NCBI GenBank assembly: GCA_004015825.1
Contig: SAYS01000020.1
Location: 1 to 64,000 of the forward strand
Length of the DNA stretch: 64,000 nucleotides
DNA from: Halovenus amylolytica
Lineage (GTDB): Archaea; Halobacteriota; Halobacteria; Halobacteriales; Haloarculaceae
Direction: 5' to 3'
Below, piece by piece: positions 10,003 to 17,405 of this stretch. The notes under the pieces were generated by a model. That model searched no databases. It saw only the letters and a list, made by a program, of their open reading frames with translations, and had not been told where the DNA came from. How positions within the stretch are numbered: position 1 is the stretch's first letter; each line of letters begins with the position of its first letter. Position numbers and translations under genes: made by a program.

Positions 10003-10102
10003 TGTCTCTCTTTCCATCCCACGTTTTCGGACGGAACGCAATGTCGAGGCGTGTCACTCAAGAGAAGAACGCTTTACCCGCTGGAACCGTGTCTCTCAGA
10101 AC

Positions 10103-11077
10103 ATGAGCGACTCCGAGGGTGGCCCGAAACAGGTAGACAACCCCAGCTACCACAGCGAGAACCACACGGCAGTCCAGACGTGTGGCTGGACGAAAAACGC
10201 GATGCGTGGCGAGGGAAAGTGTTACAAGAACATCTTCTACGGTATCGAGTCACACCGCTGTATCCAGATGACGCCCGTCGTGAAATGTAACGAGCGGTGT
10301 GTCTTCTGCTGGCGCGATCACGCGGGACACGCCTACGAGCTGGGCGACGTCGAGTGGGACGATCCAGCAGCAGTCGCCGACGCCTCCATCGAGTTACAGA
10401 CGAAACTGCTCTCGGGCTTTGGTGGCAACGAAGAGGTCCCCCGCGAACGGTTCGACGAGGCGATGGAGCCCCGGCACGTCGCGATCTCACTCGACGGCGA
10501 ACCGTCGCTGTACCCCTACCTGCCCGAACTGATCGAGGAGTTTCACGACCGCGATATTACGACCTTCCTGGTCTCGAACGGAACCAAACCCGACGTGCTC
10601 GCGGAGTGTGATCCGACCCAGCTGTACGTCTCCGTCGACGCGCCGGACCGACAGACCTTCGACGAGACGGTGAAAGCTGTCGACGACGACGCCTGGGAAC
10701 GACTGATCGACACACTCGACGTACTGGCCGAGAAACCGGAGACGCGGACGGTTATCCGGACGACGCTCGTCAAAGACCACAACATGCACCACCCCGAGTG
10801 GTACGCGACGATGTGTGAACGCGCCAGGGCGGATTTCGTCGAACTGAAAGCCTACATGCACGTCGGCCACTCGCGGGGCCGACTCGACAGGGATTCGATG
10901 CCCGAACACGAGGAAGTCGTCGAATTCGCCGAACGGATGCAGGAGTTTCTGCCACACGACGAACGCAAAGAGGTACCGGCCTCCCGCGTCGCGATGCTAG
11001 CACTCGACACCGACACCTGGGTACCAAAGCTGAAGAAATCCAGCGAGTTCTGGGAGCGAGATCCGATCACACAGTAG
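10103..11077 (+). CDS. taw1: 4-demethylwyosine synthase (TYW1/Taw1)
   Basis: This radical SAM enzyme (324 residues) condenses N1-methylguanosine-37 of tRNA-Phe with pyruvate carbons to make the tricyclic wyosine base. The SAM cluster motif CNERCVFC is at residues 62-69, followed by WRDHAGH as in TYW1. Other family segments are ISLDGEPSLYPYLPELI and LVSNGTKPDVL. The flavodoxin domain of eukaryotic TYW1 is absent, as in archaea. The start chosen is the ATG at 10103 (MSDSEGG), because the 68 upstream in-frame codons come from the C-rich hairpin region and have non-haloarchaeal composition. Confidence 0.95.
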   Translation: MSDSEGGPKQVDNPSYHSENHTAVQTCGWTKNAMRGEGKCYKNIFYGIESHRCIQMTPVVKCNERCVFCWRDHAGHAYELGDVEWDDPAAVADASIELQTKLLSGFGGNEEVPRERFDEAMEPRHVAISLDGEPSLYPYLPELIEEFHDRDITTFLVSNGTKPDVLAECDPTQLYVSVDAPDRQTFDETVKAVDDDAWERLIDTLDVLAEKPETRTVIRTTLVKDHNMHHPEWYATMCERARADFVELKAYMHVGHSRGRLDRDSMPEHEEVVEFAERMQEFLPHDERKEVPASRVAMLALDTDTWVPKLKKSSEFWERDPITQ

Positions 11078-11159
11078 AGATCAGTATTGATAATTAGATC
11101 GGCAGGAATGGTTAAGAGGGAGAACTTACAAACAGAATAATAAGAGCGGGTTGGGGAGT

Positions 11160-12440
11160 ATGTCACTGACAAACGAGAGATTACGCGACAAATTAGTGCC
11201 AGGTGGCTCGTCACCGGCAGAGCCATCAGAAGCGGTCGTCTCGGCGGTGAAGGGAGAGCTCACGGAGGGCGAACGGGCGAAATACCGTCTTCCGGGCAAA
11301 GCGGGGCTGGTCCACGAACGAAAGAGCGGAACAGAAACCATCGAAAAACCACCAGGCGGGCAGTCGCTCGCGCTGGTGACCGACGAGAAGTTGCTTTTCG
11401 TGCTGGCAAACGAGGAGACCAACACAGTGCGGGAGATCAGCTACACGAGCGTGCGATCAGTCGACGCGAAGGACGGACTGATCCGGTCGAAGCTGACCGT
11501 GAAAGCCTGGGGAGAAGGCGAGTACCGGTTCAAAATAGCCAATGCAGACGAGCTCGGGGCTGCAGTTCACTACATCGACGCAGCCGCCGAATGTTGGGAA
11601 CGAGTTGTCTCCGCGGTCGAAGATGCAGAGGAACAGACAGAGACGATGGGAGAACGGCTGGAAGACGGCGATATCGACGGTGCGGAACAGCCACGGAAAG
11701 CCGCGAGAAACAAACTCGAACGCGCCAGAACGTACCTGACGGACGCCGATATCGAACCGCCACAGGCGCTCGTCGATACAGTCGACTCGGCAGCAACCGA
11801 ACACGTCCGGACGGAAATTCGAAACCGATTGACCCGGGCCGAGACGCTAATAACCCAGGCGAAATACCAGGCCGACGCCAGAGAGTATACCGGCGCGTAC
11901 CGCAGCTACAGGGCGGCAGGCGACCATCTCGAGCGCGCTCGCGAACTCGCCTGGGAGGCCGAACTACCCGAGCCACAGGCGATCGAAACGAAACTCGAGA
12001 CGGTCGACAACCGGCTCAGGCATCTGGAAGTCAGACCGGTGGCGCTGGCAAAACAGGCCTGTGAACGGGCCGACGGGACGGACAAACTCGACGTCGAGGT
12101 CGAAGCGTGGCAGGAAGCGTTCGACCACTACCGCGATGCACTGATAGCAGGGTGGGGGACCGATCTGGAGTTCGAGGGTGAAACGTGGGATATCAAACTG
12201 AAAATCGAACTCATCGTCGCGAAGCTGATCGACAAGCGCAAAACACTCGCCAGCCGGTACGAACAACGCGGTGACGAACTGGCCGAGAGCAACCCCGACG
12301 CGGCAATCGAGCAGTACGAAGCTGCACTCGAGCAGTTAGAACGGGCCCAGCAGTTTGCCGCCGAGTTCAGAACCGGCGATCCGGCCGAGCTCGACGACCA
12401 ACTCGACTGGATCACCGCCAAACGACTCGACTGTCGGTGA
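11160..12440 (+). CDS. PH-like domain protein with helical repeats
   Basis: The 426-residue cytosolic protein has a bacterial-PH-like N-terminal part (about residues 35-135) containing SLALVTDEKLLFVLANEE and a following beta-rich stretch. A long acidic helical region (about 140-426) follows, with repeated motifs such as YRSYRAAGDHLERARELAWEA and IEQYEAALEQLERAQQFAAEF that resemble TPR or coiled-coil repeats. No enzyme motif is seen. The ATG at 11160 is chosen over the TTG three codons upstream. The stop codon TGA coincides with the target duplication of the 108-bp element that follows. Function unknown; it may be a scaffold or lipid/protein-binding protein. Confidence 0.75.
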   Translation: MSLTNERLRDKLVPGGSSPAEPSEAVVSAVKGELTEGERAKYRLPGKAGLVHERKSGTETIEKPPGGQSLALVTDEKLLFVLANEETNTVREISYTSVRSVDAKDGLIRSKLTVKAWGEGEYRFKIANADELGAAVHYIDAAAECWERVVSAVEDAEEQTETMGERLEDGDIDGAEQPRKAARNKLERARTYLTDADIEPPQALVDTVDSAATEHVRTEIRNRLTRAETLITQAKYQADAREYTGAYRSYRAAGDHLERARELAWEAELPEPQAIETKLETVDNRLRHLEVRPVALAKQACERADGTDKLDVEVEAWQEAFDHYRDALIAGWGTDLEFEGETWDIKLKIELIVAKLIDKRKTLASRYEQRGDELAESNPDAAIEQYEAALEQLERAQQFAAEFRTGDPAELDDQLDWITAKRLDCR

Positions 12441-12548
12441 TAGTGATTATTGCGAGTCTTTACCGCCAGGTTCCGATAGAACCAGTCGAGGAGGGGCGAA
12501 ACAGCCTCGGTTTCGCTGCCGTGCTGAAAATTACCGCAATAATCACTA
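12441..12548. mobile_element. MITE, family 1, copy A (108 bp)
   Basis: The ends are perfect 14-bp inverted repeats, TAGTGATTATTGCG and CGCAATAATCACTA. A TGA triplet flanks both sides (12438-12440 and 12549-12551) as a 3-bp target duplication. The left duplication is also the stop codon of the preceding gene. The reverse complement matches copy B at 34306-34413 with about ten mismatches over 108 bases. No transposase is encoded. It lies 50 bases before the cyclophilin start and may contribute to that promoter. Confidence 0.85.
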
Positions 12549-12598
12549 TGAGTCATACAATCGCCACGTCTTTACTGCCAGCCGCCCCATCCACAGCC

Positions 12599-13111
12599 AT
12601 GAGTGAGCTAACTGCGACACTGCAGACCTCCGAAGGCGATATCGAGATCGAACTGTACGACGAGAAAGTGCCAAACACCGTCGAGAACTTCGTCGGGCTG
12701 GCGACGGGTGAGAAGGAGTGGGAGGATCCGGAGACTGGCGAGACGAAAGAGAAGCCGCTGTACGACGACATCCCGGTCCACCGTGTGATCGACGATTTCA
12801 TGGTCCAGATGGGCGATCCGACGGGGACTGGAAAGGGCGGTCCGGGCTACACGTTCGACGACGAGTTCCACCCGGATCTGCGCCACGACGAGGCCGGCAT
12901 CGTCTCGATGGCGAACCGCGGCCCCAACACGAACGGTTCGCAGTTTTTCATCACACTCGGCCCGCAGCCACACCTGGACGACAAACACGCCGTCTTCGGC
13001 AAAGTGATCGACGGGATGGACGTCGTCGAGGAGATCGGCGCGGCGAATACGGGTCCACAGGACAAACCAAAATCACCGATTCACCTCGAAGCCGTCGAAG
13101 TCCACCGGTAA
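12599..13111 (+). CDS. Cyclophilin-type peptidyl-prolyl cis-trans isomerase
   Basis: The 170-residue protein is a cytosolic single-domain cyclophilin that speeds proline isomerisation during folding. Family motifs are YDDIPVHRVIDDFMVQMGDP (catalytic Arg), MANRGPNTNGSQFFITL and LDDKHAVFGKVIDGMDVV. An insertion near residues 40-55 (EKEWEDPETGETKEK) is common in haloarchaeal members. The ATG at 12599 is used because the 54 in-frame codons upstream fall in the miniature element and its flank. The stop is 1 base before the ferredoxin ATG, so the two are probably translated from one message. Confidence 0.93.
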   Translation: MSELTATLQTSEGDIEIELYDEKVPNTVENFVGLATGEKEWEDPETGETKEKPLYDDIPVHRVIDDFMVQMGDPTGTGKGGPGYTFDDEFHPDLRHDEAGIVSMANRGPNTNGSQFFITLGPQPHLDDKHAVFGKVIDGMDVVEEIGAANTGPQDKPKSPIHLEAVEVHR

Positions 13112-13112
13112 C

Positions 13113-13448
13113 ATGGCAGACGAACCCGTCGATCCGAGTGATATTGGCGGCACGGACGCGCCGCCGATCGAAGAGAAACCGTACAAGATCATCTTCGAGG
13201 CCAACAAATGCATCGGCGCGGGCAAGTGTGCGGAGGTCTCGGGGAACTGGGAACTCGATCTGACGACGGGAATCGCGAAGCCGAAGGCCTATTTTATCGA
13301 GGAGAGCGACCTCGACGAGAACGTTCGAGCAGCCGAAGTCTGTCCGGCGAAGAAGGACAAAGGTGTGATTCACGTCGTCGATCGTGAAACCGGCGAGGAG
13401 ATCGCGCCGGACCCGAACGGCGACGGCACACTCTCTGTGGACTGGTAA
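13113..13448 (+). CDS. Small ferredoxin, three-cysteine type
   Basis: The 111-residue protein has cysteines at 33 and 39 (CIGAGKC) and at 77 (VCPAKK), the layout of single-cluster ferredoxins. With Gly36 where the fourth ligand would lie, the cluster is more likely [3Fe-4S] than a fully Cys-ligated [4Fe-4S]. It probably acts as a small electron carrier, partner unknown. It starts 2 bases after the cyclophilin stop, so the genes form one unit. A hairpin (13484-13501) follows. Confidence 0.85.
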   Translation: MADEPVDPSDIGGTDAPPIEEKPYKIIFEANKCIGAGKCAEVSGNWELDLTTGIAKPKAYFIEESDLDENVRAAEVCPAKKDKGVIHVVDRETGEEIAPDPNGDGTLSVDW

Positions 13449-13483
13449 CAGTTCGGTAAAACCTGTTTCTAGCCTTACTCAAG

Positions 13484-13501
13484 CAAGTTTCAGTAAACTT
13501 G
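13484..13501 (+). terminator. Hairpin behind ferredoxin gene
   Basis: CAAGTTT and AAACTTG form a perfect 7-bp stem with a 4-base loop, 36 bases past the ferredoxin stop, in otherwise AT-rich sequence. A terminator or 3'-end stabiliser is likely, from position only. Confidence 0.4.
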
Positions 13502-13557
13502 CCTACAAAAATATTATTCAGATTACACTTATTGTGGTCACTCCCATCTCTATAGAT

Positions 13558-13803
13558 ATGAGACGAAGACCACATCCAGTTCCACACGAGCAATCGCCTG
13601 CCAAGCTACTCACGGTGTCAGTCGGCGCCCTCGTCGGATTTTTCGCGCTACTGGTCGCAGCAGCGTTTCCGGCAGTGACGCTGGCTGCACTCTTCGGTGC
13701 GGCATCAGTCCCGGTGGTCAGACGACTCCGGCGGCTGGTCGACGGACAAGAAGGGCTGTGTATTCCCTGGACAGACATCTGCCTCCGGATCGGAGTGGCG
13801 TAG
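13558..13803 (+). CDS. Small membrane protein (81 aa)
   Basis: The product has one long hydrophobic stretch (about residues 18-55, LLTVSVGALVGFFALLVAAAF followed by a second half). It could span the membrane once or as a tight hairpin, with a basic tail RRLRRL behind it. I do not recognise a family. The ATG at 13558 is the first plausible start. The gene stops 17 bases before the convergent acetyltransferase. Confidence 0.6.
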   Translation: MRRRPHPVPHEQSPAKLLTVSVGALVGFFALLVAAAFPAVTLAALFGAASVPVVRRLRRLVDGQEGLCIPWTDICLRIGVA

Positions 13804-13819
13804 CGGATAGACATCGACG

Positions 13820-14362
13820 CTATTCTGCGTCTATACCGTCCCACTCATTTTCGAGCAAGCTGTACCAGAGCGTATCCTGGTACTCGCCGTCGACGAAGAC
13901 GGCCTCCCGGTGGGCACCCTCACGGACGAAGCCAAGCCCCTCGAGAAGGTTCTGTGAAGCGTCGTTGTACTCGAAGACGCGGGCCTCGATCCGGTGGTAG
14001 CCGAGCTGTCTGAACCCGTAGTCGACCATCAACGCCGTCGCTTCGGACGCGTACCCCTGCCGGTGGTGGTCGGGTGCGACCCAGTAGCCAAGCTCTGCTT
14101 TCGAGACTACCCCGTCACCGGGCCAGAAGCTGACGATCCCAACAGGCTCATCATCGGTGGTGATCAGCAGGTCGATCGAGTCGTCGCTAGAGACGATCTC
14201 GTCGAAAAACGCCTGTTCTTGCTGGCTGTTGACCGGCTCCGGTGCTCCGATCGCACGCCAGATTGTCGGATCGTTGACGCCCGCCTGCAGGAATGGAAGG
14301 TCTTCTTCCTCGATGGCCCGCAGCGATACTGTCTCCCCTTCGAGAAACACTGGTCCAGGCAT
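13820..14362 (-). CDS. GNAT acetyltransferase, RimJ/RimL type
   Basis: The 180-residue protein opens with GETVSLRAIEEEDLPFLQ, typical of RimJ/RimL-like GNAT enzymes. It carries the acetyl-CoA binding loop DHHRQGYASEATALM (about residue 100) and the family C-terminal pattern YNDASQNLLEGLGFVREG. Members acetylate N-terminal amino groups of proteins or small amines; the substrate here is unknown. The gene is convergent with the small membrane protein gene and 46 bases from the TIM-barrel gene on the same strand. Confidence 0.88.
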   Translation of the reverse strand: MPGPVFLEGETVSLRAIEEEDLPFLQAGVNDPTIWRAIGAPEPVNSQQEQAFFDEIVSSDDSIDLLITTDDEPVGIVSFWPGDGVVSKAELGYWVAPDHHRQGYASEATALMVDYGFRQLGYHRIEARVFEYNDASQNLLEGLGFVREGAHREAVFVDGEYQDTLWYSLLENEWDGIDAE

Positions 14363-14408
14363 ACGAGGGCCTACAGATCATCGTATAAAAAAGGTGACTG
14401 TGGTGTGT

Positions 14409-15197
14409 TCACGAGAGACGAGCCAGTATCTCCTCGGTGTGGGTTTTCCCGAGTGCGATGGTATCGTAATCCTCGGTTCCGATCTCGAGCGTGGCCGTCC
14501 CCGACCAGCCGGAGAGCCCAGCAAGAACCGTTTCGAAGTCGAGGCGGCCCATTCCGACGGGCAGATGCTCGTCGTCGCCACCGCGGGTGTCGACTAGGTG
14601 GAGGTGGTCGATCCGGTCGGCGTGGTCCGAACAGAACGTGGCCATCTCGGCTTCGTCCATCCCGGTCAGCAGCGCGTGGCTGGTATCGAACGTCATCGCG
14701 GCGTCGGGGTATCTGTCCAGTAGCTCCGGGAAGGCAGCGGCATCGTAGTAACTGGAGATGATGTTCTCGAGCGCCGGAGTCAGCCCACGATCACGGGCCG
14801 CCGGAACGAGGACGTCGAGCGAGTCGTGGACGAACTCGCGGCGCTCGGCCACCCTGTACCCGAGATCCCAGGCATCGGACGACGGATGGAAGACGACAGT
14901 CTCGGCACCGAGATCCGAGGCGAGATCCATCCCCGCTGTCAGTTCCTCGATGACCCCGTTCCGGACGGGAGTAAACGGCGAGCCGGGATCGAGGGTAAAC
15001 GGGAGATGGACGACGATACCGATCCCACGATCTTCGAGTCGCTCTCGCAGTTCTCCGGAGTGGTCAGCTATTCGCTCCCGTGCGTAGGGCCCATCGAGCA
15101 GGAGTTCGACGAACTCGAATCCCTCTCCGGCGGCCCAGTCGACCGCCTCGGAAAACTTCATTTCGAGACCGACCGTAAAGCCGAGATCGATGTTCAC
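14409..15197 (-). CDS. Xylose isomerase-like TIM-barrel protein
   Basis: The 262-residue protein belongs to the sugar phosphate isomerase/epimerase (AP endonuclease 2-like) family. Metal-site segments are visible in order: VVHLPF, ETVVFHPSSD, TPALENI, MTFDTSHALL, HLHLVDTRGG and LEIGTEDYD. Substrates of this family range from sugars to DNA abasic sites, so the reaction cannot be fixed. The open frame extends upstream, but the arginine-rich extension is out of character. A GTG at 15197 (VNIDLGFTVGLEMKF) is the likely start. Confidence 0.8.
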   Translation of the reverse strand: MNIDLGFTVGLEMKFSEAVDWAAGEGFEFVELLLDGPYARERIADHSGELRERLEDRGIGIVVHLPFTLDPGSPFTPVRNGVIEELTAGMDLASDLGAETVVFHPSSDAWDLGYRVAERREFVHDSLDVLVPAARDRGLTPALENIISSYYDAAAFPELLDRYPDAAMTFDTSHALLTGMDEAEMATFCSDHADRIDHLHLVDTRGGDDEHLPVGMGRLDFETVLAGLSGWSGTATLEIGTEDYDTIALGKTHTEEILARLS

Positions 15198-15321
15198 TGT
15201 TACAGTTTTGTCCAGTGAGTAGGCAGGAGGCTTATTGTTTTTGTTCGTCGACAGGACCGGCGTGTTCGAGACAGGACGACCGGAGCAAGTTATACAATCA
15301 GCGACGCTGACGGCTATAGAT

Positions 15322-15888
15322 ATGACTATCCAACCCATTGGAACTGCCGGTGCTCCTCGACGACCTGTGGTTTCCCTTCGCCGAAGAGATGGACGAACTC
15401 GACCCCTACGACGAGATAGCAGAGACCGTCCGAAACGATGCCGTCGAGCACAGAGAGCGTCAGTTCGAGGACGACGATGTCGCAATCGTCCTCTCGGAGA
15501 GCGACGACACACCCGGGCACGGAGAGAGCACGATCACAGGGTACGCAGTCGTCACTGCGAGCGAGTCGCCACCGATCTTCGCTCGCGGCCGGGAGGCGTC
15601 AGTTGATACTGGTGGCTATAAGAAACTGAAGAATTTCGCACACCCGGGATGCGACTCTCTTTACGAATGTATAGCCACCAGTATGAAGAGCTGTACGTTC
15701 GTCCCGGATATCGCAATCAGGGATTCGGAACACGGCTCATACAGCGGGCCGAGAGCTGGGCTGACGACGGGGACTGCGAGTATATCGAACGCGGTGTCAA
15801 CGCAGACAACGACCCAGCGCGAGCACTGTACGAGTCACAGGGGTACGCGGTCAGACGACGGAAGATGGACAGACGACTGAACGCATAG
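15322..15888 (+). pseudogene. GNAT acetyltransferase, broken by a miniature element
   Basis: Two halves of one acetyltransferase are separated by a 77-bp element. The first half (from 15338) reads LLDDLWFPFAEEMDELDPY and ends ARGREASV. The second half (from about 15685) reads EELYVRPGYRNQGFGTRLI, the acetyl-CoA loop, and ends at 15888. Deleting the element plus one TGA duplication joins them as EASV-EELYVRP in one frame. The N-terminus is also damaged: the ATG at 15322 (MTIQPI) is in a different frame from LLDDLW, and several residues of the usual N-terminus are missing. The gene therefore carries two lesions and is almost certainly dead. Confidence 0.88.
15607..15683. mobile_element. MITE, family 2, copy D (77 bp), inside the GNAT gene
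   Basis: The terminal inverted repeats TACTGGTGGCTATA and TATAGCCACCAGTA are 14 bp and perfect. The flanking target duplication is TGA (15604-15606 and 15684-15686). There is no coding capacity. Exact removal restores the acetyltransferase frame, which proves that the copy is a later insertion and fixes its borders. The family is shared with the copy at 34992-35069. Confidence 0.9.
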
Positions 15889-15944
15889 GGGCCAGAAATC
15901 ACCGGCACAAGGTGCCGTGGATCGACCCACGAACCTTTGTGTGG

Positions 15945-16100
15945 TTACTGCAGTCGCGGTTTCGAGAGGTTCTCCATCTCCCCGCCACAGTCGGGACACG
16001 ACATGACCCGGTCGTTGCTACAGAGGCGGGTCAGACAGTCCCGGCATTCGTACAGGTCTTCACCTTCAGCACACGGCGCTGGATCTGATTGGGTTGGCAT
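15945..16100 (-). CDS. Small rubrerythrin-like zinc-ribbon protein (51 aa)
   Basis: From the ATG at 16100 the product begins MPTQSDPAPC and has CRDC, a further Cys (LCSNDR) and CPDC, giving two zinc knuckles in 51 residues. Very similar small proteins are common in haloarchaea, where they are called rubrerythrin-like domain proteins. They lack the diiron ferritin part of rubrerythrin, so they are probably metal-binding only. The 15 in-frame codons upstream of 16100 are not used in the homologues I know. Confidence 0.75.
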   Translation of the reverse strand: MPTQSDPAPCAEGEDLYECRDCLTRLCSNDRVMSCPDCGGEMENLSKPRLQ

Positions 16101-16272
16101 TTGTTCACAATACACAAGCAGGTGTAATAAATGATGGGTAACCAACAGGACACAGGGATACAGCCGGTAGCAAGCTGCTGGTCAGGATGACAGACGAGCA
16201 CGAATCACGGGGAAAACTAACTGACGGGTAATCCGAAACCACTTTTCGGCTCCCCACGTGAACCTCATACGC

Positions 16273-16357
16273 GCGAGGGTGGCTGAGCTTGGCCAAAGGC
16301 GGCGGGCTTAAGACCCGCTCCCGTAGGGGTCCCTGGGTTCGAATCCCAGCCCTCGCA
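16273..16357 (+). tRNA. tRNA-Leu (anticodon TAA)
   Basis: The 85-base class II tRNA has acceptor arms GCGAGGG and CCCTCGC with discriminator A at 16357. The anticodon arm is GCGGG-CTTAAGA-CCCGC, so the anticodon is TAA (leucine, UUA codons). A long variable arm (CTCCCGTAGGGGTC region) and T arm CTGGG-TTCGAAT-CCCAG are present. No intron is seen and CCA is not encoded. The 3' end and the following DNA are repeated at 16534-16635. Confidence 0.95.
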
Positions 16358-16437
16358 TAGGAAGGCGCGACCAAACGGGAGCGCCTTCGACAACGAGCGG
16401 GGAGCGCCAGCGACCCGCGAGTATACCGCCTCGAACG
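16336..16437 (+). repeat. Direct repeat copy 1, includes tRNA-Leu 3' end
   Basis: The 102-base repeat starts in the tRNA T arm (GGTTCGAATCCCAGCCCTCG) and runs 80 bases past the gene. Copy 2 lies exactly 198 bases downstream. Only about three positions differ. The arrangement looks like an attachment-site or slippage duplication at a tRNA gene. Confidence 0.85.
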
Positions 16438-16533
16438 AACGTGAGAGGCGTGTATACGAAACGGAGGGATTCGAAGTAGAGAAGACACAGCCCGGGAAGC
16501 GAACGAAGTGAGCGACCCGGAATGTCTTCGCGT

Positions 16534-16635
16534 GGTTCGAATCCCAGCCCTCGCATAGGATGGCGCGACCAAACGGGAGCGCCTTCGACAACGAGCGGGG
16601 AGCGCCAGCGCCCCGCGAGTATACCGTCTCGAACG
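16534..16635 (+). repeat. Direct repeat copy 2, tRNA-Leu 3' fragment
   Basis: This repeats the last 22 bases of tRNA-Leu plus its downstream 80 bases. The 96 bases between the copies (16438-16533) carry no gene. A second, tRNA-less copy of the 3' end is the hallmark left by integrative elements that use tRNA genes, but no integrase lies nearby. Confidence 0.85.
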
Positions 16636-16672
16636 CGCTGGGCTTTTGGTTCTGCCAGAAATATACTGGGTA

Positions 16673-17176
16673 ATGACAAAGGAGATTCCAGAGACAGCCA
16701 AAAACGCGTTCGAGAAACACGATGCGATCGAGGTAGCCGACGAGGGGTACGAGATCACGACAACCGTCTTCGACGGGTTCGTGACCGCGAGCGAGGGACC
16801 GGAGTGGAAACACACCTACACAGTCACGGTGTACGTCCCGACCCTGGACGCCGCGACAGCAGAGGCAGTCGGCCCCGCAGTGCTCGACGGCTGGCGGGAG
16901 ACGTTCGAACGCAGACTCGAAGACGCACCGAAATCGACGCGTTCGAACGTCGAGTTGCACGATTTCGACGTCGAGGAGATCGGTGACGAGCTACAGGTCA
17001 CCTACACCTTCGAGTGGGGGAGTGAAGACCGGGCGACAGCGATCGCGAAAACGTTCGTCGAATACGTCGAGGGAACGTACGTCGAGGGAGTCGTCCCCGG
17101 CTACGAGTACGAGGAGCCAGTGTCGGATCTGCTCTCGGCCGCATCTGATGCCGGCAACCAGGGGACACCACTCTAG
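16673..17176 (+). CDS. DUF5813-type conserved haloarchaeal protein
   Basis: The 167-residue acidic soluble protein starts at the ATG at 16673 (MTKEIPETAKNAFEKHDAI); a longer frame upstream falls in the tRNA repeat. The sequence VTVYVPTLDAATAEAV and the conserved PGYEYEEPV near the C-terminus match a haloarchaeal family that I recall as DUF5813. There is no signal peptide, membrane segment or known catalytic motif. Function unknown. It overlaps the convergent RAM-domain gene by four bases. Confidence 0.75.
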   Translation: MTKEIPETAKNAFEKHDAIEVADEGYEITTTVFDGFVTASEGPEWKHTYTVTVYVPTLDAATAEAVGPAVLDGWRETFERRLEDAPKSTRSNVELHDFDVEEIGDELQVTYTFEWGSEDRATAIAKTFVEYVEGTYVEGVVPGYEYEEPVSDLLSAASDAGNQGTPL

Positions 17177-17403
17177 TCCATCGCGAGATAGGTCTGGGTA
17201 CCGGAGACGCCGTCGATCGACTGGATCCCGCCTGTCGCGATATCCTTCACTTCGGCGGGTGAATCCACCGAGACGACGGCAATCAGATCCACGTCGCCCG
17301 CGACGATGTGGACCCGCTCGACGCCATCGATTCCCGAAATCGTGTCTTTTAGCCTGTCCGCCTCGCTCGTGTGTGCTTTGACCATGATGTAGGCTCTGAC
17401 CAT
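17173..17403 (-). CDS. Stand-alone Lrp/AsnC RAM-domain protein
   Basis: The 76-residue protein consists only of a RAM (AsnC-type ligand-binding) domain: MVRAYIMVKAHTSEADRLKD, then GVERVHIVAGDVDLIAVV. It has no DNA-binding helix-turn-helix. Such small proteins bind amino acids or act as partner domains. It lies 2 bases downstream of the TrkA gene on the same strand, so it is probably a soluble regulatory partner in potassium uptake. A paralogue sits on the other side of TrkA at 18178-18408. Confidence 0.85.
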   Translation of the reverse strand: MVRAYIMVKAHTSEADRLKDTISGIDGVERVHIVAGDVDLIAVVSVDSPAEVKDIATGGIQSIDGVSGTQTYLAMD

Positions 17404-17405
17404 AC

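Noticed and set aside
9899-10103. N-terminal extension of Taw1 through the C-rich hairpins
   Set aside because: The 68 extra codons are His/Pro/Ser-rich from the repeat; the ATG at 10103 fits known Taw1 starts.
16105-16960. Arg/Ser-rich frames across tRNA-Leu and its repeat (with CEGWDSNP-like text)
   Set aside because: Translations of a tRNA gene and its duplicated flank; a known annotation artefact pattern.
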